NCBI GenBank assembly: GCA_014762485.1
Contig: JABURU010000205.1
Location: 1-8,563, forward strand
DNA length: 8,563 nt
Origin: Gammaproteobacteria bacterium
Lineage (GTDB): Bacteria > Pseudomonadota > Gammaproteobacteria > Thiohalospirales > Thiohalospiraceae
Reading direction: 5' to 3'
Shown here piece by piece: positions 6,375 to 8,563 of the stretch (within the stretch, counting starts at the first letter, position 1; each line of letters opens with the position of its first letter). Below the pieces are notes generated by a model. It was given only the letters and a program-made list of their open reading frames with translations, was not told the origin of the DNA and made no database searches. The position numbers and the translations under genes are program-made.

Positions 6375-6872
6375 TTAACCCGCGGGACAAGGTTCCTGAT
6401 AGTTAGCAGGTAAACCAGGAGCACCGGCAGCATCACGGGTACGGTAATGTGCTGGTGTTGTACCAACCGCGAGAGCTCCCGCGGAGATGGTGATGGGGGT
6501 CCCAGGGGATACTTGCCCAGCCGCCAGGCCGTTAATGTAGATAACGCCTGCATCTGTTGCCTCTGTACCGGTAGCCGCACCGTCGACAAACGCTGGCTGG
6601 TTTTCATTACCCACGGCTCTTTTGGAGGCAGGGTTGCCATCATTTAGCTCGGTAACTATGTTGACCTCGACACCGCCGGCCAGTGACTTGGCACATTCAG
6701 CCGCTACAAGGCGCTTGGCTTCGTCAAAGTTATCGATGTGGGTATTGGCTCGGGCCGTGTTAACGTAGTCCTGATAAATAGGCACAGCCGCCATCATTAG
6801 CACCGCCAGCACGGCTGCCACTATCATCAGTTCCATTAGAGTAAATCCAGACTGGCTTCTATAGGTACGCAT
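6375..6872 (-). CDS. pilA: Type IV pilin, probable major subunit (PilA-like)
   Basis: This is a 165-residue prepilin. The leader is MRTYRSQSG with PilD cleavage after G9. The mature N-terminus is FTLMELMIVAAVLAVL, with Phe +1 and Glu +5 (E14), and the hydrophobic alpha-1 helix runs to about residue 30. The ATG at 6872 was chosen because AAAGGAG precedes it by 7 nt; a possible start at 6905 would give an implausible 11-residue extension and lies inside a hairpin. The globular part is rich in Gly, Ala and Thr. It has just two cysteines, C60 in the lower alpha-1 helix and C162 four residues from the end. The strong ribosome binding site and first position in the operon fit a major pilin. The N-terminal region is close to that of the next gene, so the two are tandem paralogues that diverged in the globular part. 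Confidence 0.92.
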   Translation of the reverse strand: MRTYRSQSGFTLMELMIVAAVLAVLMMAAVPIYQDYVNTARANTHIDNFDEAKRLVAAECAKSLAGGVEVNIVTELNDGNPASKRAVGNENQPAFVDGAATGTEATDAGVIYINGLAAGQVSPGTPITISAGALAVGTTPAHYRTRDAAGAPGLPANYQEPCPAG

Positions 6873-6879
6873 ATAAATT

Positions 6880-6886
6880 CTCCTTT
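6880..6886 (-). promoter_or_regulatory. Strong ribosome binding site of pilin 1
   Basis: On the minus strand AAAGGAG is followed by a 7-nt spacer and the ATG at 6872. It is the best-spaced strong site among the minus-strand genes here and fixes the start of pilin 1. Confidence 0.8.
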
Positions 6887-6898
6887 GCGTTGAAGCAT

Positions 6899-6917
6899 CC
6901 TCCATCTAGCGTGGAGG
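6899..6917 (-). promoter_or_regulatory. Hairpin in the pilin 1 leader
   Basis: The inverted repeat CCTCCA / TGGAGG (6 bp, 7-nt loop) ends 12 nt before the pilin 1 ribosome binding site. No T run follows on the minus strand, so it is not a terminator for the gene upstream. The CTCC in its first arm could pair either with the second arm or with the GGAG of the ribosome binding site. The repeat is seen; a regulatory role is inferred. Confidence 0.4.
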
Positions 6918-6993
6918 TAAGTAATTGCTATCCCTATTAAATTACTAGCCTTTAGGCAACTAAGGCCATCGGCTTTATTTTTATCGACAGGTT

Positions 6994-7022
6994 AACATAA
7001 AAACTTAAATCGCCCTTAGCAA
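6994..7022 (-). promoter_or_regulatory. Candidate sigma-70 promoter for the pilin operon
   Basis: On the minus strand TTGCTA (7022-7017) and TATGTT (6999-6994) are 17 nt apart, each matching four of six consensus bases. Transcription would start near 6987 and give a leader of about 115 nt containing the 6899-6917 hairpin. It is a weak match in an AT-rich stretch. Confidence 0.3.
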
Positions 7023-7056
7023 TTTGGATACAGCGCAGGACTGATGGTGTTATGTA

Positions 7057-7290
7057 TTACTTTTTGTGTGTATTTAGATGCGCCTCGCAACAGTAGTAGT
7101 GTTCAGCATCATCGGCAATGGCTTCATTTTTCGGCAGATTCAGGCCACAATGATGACAGCGGACCATGGTGTCGATTTTTTCATTCTTCTGCTCATCAAC
7201 CCGCTTTTTGGTCGAAGCAAAGAACGGCCGTATTAGCCACCAGATCAACCAGGCGGCGAGAATAAATAGAATCAGTCGAAACAGGCCCAT
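7057..7290 (-). CDS. PP0621-family small membrane protein with zinc ribbon
   Basis: This is a 77-residue protein starting MGLFRLILF. The ATG at 7290 was chosen over an upstream start at 7353 because it directly precedes the hydrophobic segment and has GGAG 4 nt before it. The longer form would add 21 unlikely residues and leave only 30 nt before sucC. One membrane helix spans about residues 5-24 and ends in a basic segment (KKR 28-30). A small C-terminal zinc-ribbon-like unit has C45/C48 (CHHC), then NLPKNEA, then YYCCEAH with C67, C68 and H71. This CxxC-G-x-PxxEA-x-YCxxxH layout is what I know from proteins annotated as PP0621 family. Their function is not known. It is on the same strand as the pilins but 184 nt upstream of them, so cotranscription is possible but not indicated. 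Confidence 0.85.
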   Translation of the reverse strand: MGLFRLILFILAAWLIWWLIRPFFASTKKRVDEQKNEKIDTMVRCHHCGLNLPKNEAIADDAEHYYCCEAHLNTHKK

Positions 7291-7308
7291 GGGACTCCAA
7301 TAGTTTTT

Positions 7309-7337
7309 TTGATAAAAGTGGATGAATCCTCCAAAAT
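7309..7337 (+). promoter_or_regulatory. Candidate sigma-70 promoter for sucCD
   Basis: TTGATA (five of six consensus bases) and CAAAAT (four of six) are separated by 17 nt. Transcription would start near 7344, about 40 nt before the sucC ATG. Only one other weak -35/-10 pair, on the opposite strand, was noticed in this gap. Confidence 0.4.
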
Positions 7338-7361
7338 ACCAGCCTTTCTGCACTATTCCAA
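7333..7361 (-). promoter_or_regulatory. Candidate promoter for the PP0621-family gene
   Basis: On the minus strand TTGGAA (7361-7356) and TATTTT (7338-7333) are 17 nt apart, each with four of six consensus bases. The start point would be near 7326, about 36 nt before the ATG. Its -10 box lies on the same base pairs as the -10 box of the sucCD candidate. Confidence 0.3.
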
Positions 7362-7383
7362 AAAATAAATTTCAGGGATTACA

Positions 7384-8553
7384 ATGAACCTGCACGAATA
7401 TCAGGCAAAGCAATTAATGGTGGAATTTGGGGTACCCATACCCCGTGGTCGGGCCGTATCCAGTGTCGAAGAGGCTATCGCCGCGGCAAACGAACTGGGC
7501 GGCAGCCGTTGGGTTGTGAAGGCTCAGGTGCATGCCGGTGGGCGAGGCAAAGCAGGTGGCGTCAAACTGGTAGACGGCCTGGCATCCTTGCAACAGGCCG
7601 CTGAGTCTATGCTAGGTCAGCGCATGGTTACCGGGCAAAGCGACCCACAAGGCCTGCCCATTAATAAGGTTTTAGTGGAAGAGATTTCCGATATTCAGCA
7701 AGAGCTCTATCTGGGAGTACTGGTTGATCGCAGTACACGCAGGGTAACCTTTATGGCCTCGGCAGCCGGCGGCATGGATATCGAGCAGGTTGCGGCAGAA
7801 ACACCGGAAAAGATAGTAACGGTGGCCATCGACCCGGCCGCGGGTATTCAAGCTTACCAGATACGCAAGATAGGCTTTGGCCTGGGGCTGGATAAAGAGG
7901 CTCAAAAGGATCTTTACCGGGTGATGACCGGTTTAAACCGCCTGTTTGATGATCTGGATGCCTCGTTGGTGGAGATCAATCCACTGGTGTTAACCGGGGA
8001 TAATCACCTGGTGGCGCTGGATGGCAAGATTAACCTGGATGACAACGCCCTCTATCGTCAGCCGGCGCTGGTGGAGCTGCGAGACGTCAGTCAGGAGAAT
8101 GAAAAGGAGCACGAGGCCCATCAGTACGATCTCAATTATATTGCCCTGGATGGCAATATCGGCTGCATGGTCAATGGCGCTGGCCTGGCGATGGCGACGA
8201 TGGATCTGATCCAGCTCAAGGGAGGCATGCCGGCCAACTTCCTCGATGTAGGCGGCGGCACCACCGCTGAACGTGTCTCCAAGGCGTTTAACATTATCCT
8301 CTCCGATGACAAGGTAAAGGCCATCCTGGTAAATATCTTCGGTGGCATCGTGCGCTGTGATTTGATTGCTGAGGGCATCATCCAGGTGGTGAAAGAGAGT
8401 GATATCCAGGTACCGGTGGTGGTGCGCCTGGAAGGCACCAATGTCGAAACAGGGCGTCAGCTGCTGGATGACAGTGGTCTGTCGATCATCACCGCCAATA
8501 GTTTGAATGATGCCGCCGAGCAGGTGGTCGCCGTCGCTGGAGGTAAGCAGTAA
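7384..8553 (+). CDS. sucC: Succinyl-CoA ligase (ADP-forming) beta subunit
   Basis: This 389-residue protein is one residue longer than E. coli SucC and very close to it throughout. The enzyme makes succinate, CoA and ATP from succinyl-CoA in the TCA cycle as a complex with SucD. An ATP-grasp domain covers about residues 1-235: MNLHEYQAKQL at the start, VHAGGRGKAGGVK (49-61) and the Mg-binding residues N199 (EINPL) and D213 (DGK). The CoA-ligase domain follows, with GNIGCMVNGAGLAMATMD (257-274), FLDVGGGTT (286-294) and NIFGGIVRCD (317-326). P20 agrees with the E. coli enzyme. AGGGA precedes the ATG by about 7 nt. The gene looks richer in G+C than the pil genes, probably from codon bias in a highly expressed gene. 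Its stop overlaps the sucD start. Confidence 0.98.
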   Translation: MNLHEYQAKQLMVEFGVPIPRGRAVSSVEEAIAAANELGGSRWVVKAQVHAGGRGKAGGVKLVDGLASLQQAAESMLGQRMVTGQSDPQGLPINKVLVEEISDIQQELYLGVLVDRSTRRVTFMASAAGGMDIEQVAAETPEKIVTVAIDPAAGIQAYQIRKIGFGLGLDKEAQKDLYRVMTGLNRLFDDLDASLVEINPLVLTGDNHLVALDGKINLDDNALYRQPALVELRDVSQENEKEHEAHQYDLNYIALDGNIGCMVNGAGLAMATMDLIQLKGGMPANFLDVGGGTTAERVSKAFNIILSDDKVKAILVNIFGGIVRCDLIAEGIIQVVKESDIQVPVVVRLEGTNVETGRQLLDDSGLSIITANSLNDAAEQVVAVAGGKQ

Positions 8554-8563
8554 TGTCTATCCT
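8553..8563 (+). CDS. sucD: Succinyl-CoA ligase alpha subunit, first codons only
   Basis: The ATG shares its A with the sucC stop (TAATG), and only M-S-I-L is visible before the window ends. GGAGG at 8539-8543 lies 9 nt upstream. The MSIL start is the usual N-terminus of SucD, and the position after sucC is standard. The identification rests on that start and on context. Confidence 0.85.

Noticed and set aside
6365..6643. 92-codon open frame inside the pilin region
   Set aside because: It overlaps pilin 1 in another frame; pilin 1 has the type III signal, cysteines and ribosome binding site.
6873..6905. N-terminal extension of pilin 1 from 6905
   Set aside because: It would bury the strong AAAGGAG site in coding sequence and give an unusually long leader; the 6872 start gives a normal 9-residue leader.
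6923..7024. 8-bp inverted repeat AATTGCTA (6923-6930) and TAGCAATT (7017-7024) in the pilin upstream region
   Set aside because: Arms are 86 nt apart with no extension, and an 8-mer match in 180 AT-rich bases is easily chance.
7291..7353. 21-residue extension of the PP0621-family protein
   Set aside because: The residues look like translated promoter DNA, and the internal Met directly before the membrane helix has its own GGAG.
8136..8441. 101-codon minus-strand frame within sucC
   Set aside because: It is the antisense shadow of the highly conserved CoA-ligase domain.

Overview
The window looks like chromosomal core sequence from a gammaproteobacterium. The best evidence is gene order. A Nudix hydrolase fused to a ThiE-like domain faces the chain yacG-coaE-pilD-pilC-pilB-pilin, an arrangement I know from Pseudomonas and relatives. 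A PP0621-type zinc protein and sucCD lie on the far side. A marine Cellvibrionales-like or other non-enteric gammaproteobacterium is plausible, but the sequence does not fix the genus. I see no insertion sequence, phage gene, CRISPR array, tRNA or rRNA, and no broken gene apart from the two cut by the window edges.

Left part (1-1262, + strand): the 3' two-thirds of a Nudix/ThiE-like fusion gene, then an overlapping gene for a small membrane-anchored protein with a FixH/YtkA-like periplasmic domain. This pair converges on the minus-strand operon, and the two final stop codons overlap by 7 nt.

Centre (1256-6872, - strand): read in the direction of transcription, the order is pilin 1 (pilA-like, strong ribosome binding site), pilin 2 (PilE/ComP-like), pilB, pilC, pilD, coaE, yacG. 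The pilins are the substrates of PilD (leader cleavage and N-methylation). PilB is the cytoplasmic assembly ATPase and PilC the inner-membrane platform. CoaE makes CoA and YacG binds gyrase; they share the transcript but not the pilus function. Gaps are 6, 39, 3, 7, 10 and -1 nt. The only larger gap, between pilin 2 and pilB, holds a perfect 6-bp hairpin.

Right part (6873-8563): a 184-nt leader and promoter region for the pilins with a second hairpin near the ribosome binding site; a short PP0621-family zinc-ribbon membrane protein (- strand); a short divergent promoter region; and sucC followed by the first codons of sucD (+ strand), the two subunits of succinyl-CoA ligase.

No clearly new system is visible. 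The points most worth a second look are the ThiE-like domain that lacks the usual metal-binding acidic residues, the two tandem pilins with unusual cysteine placement, and the two hairpins that could set the ratio of pilin to assembly machinery.
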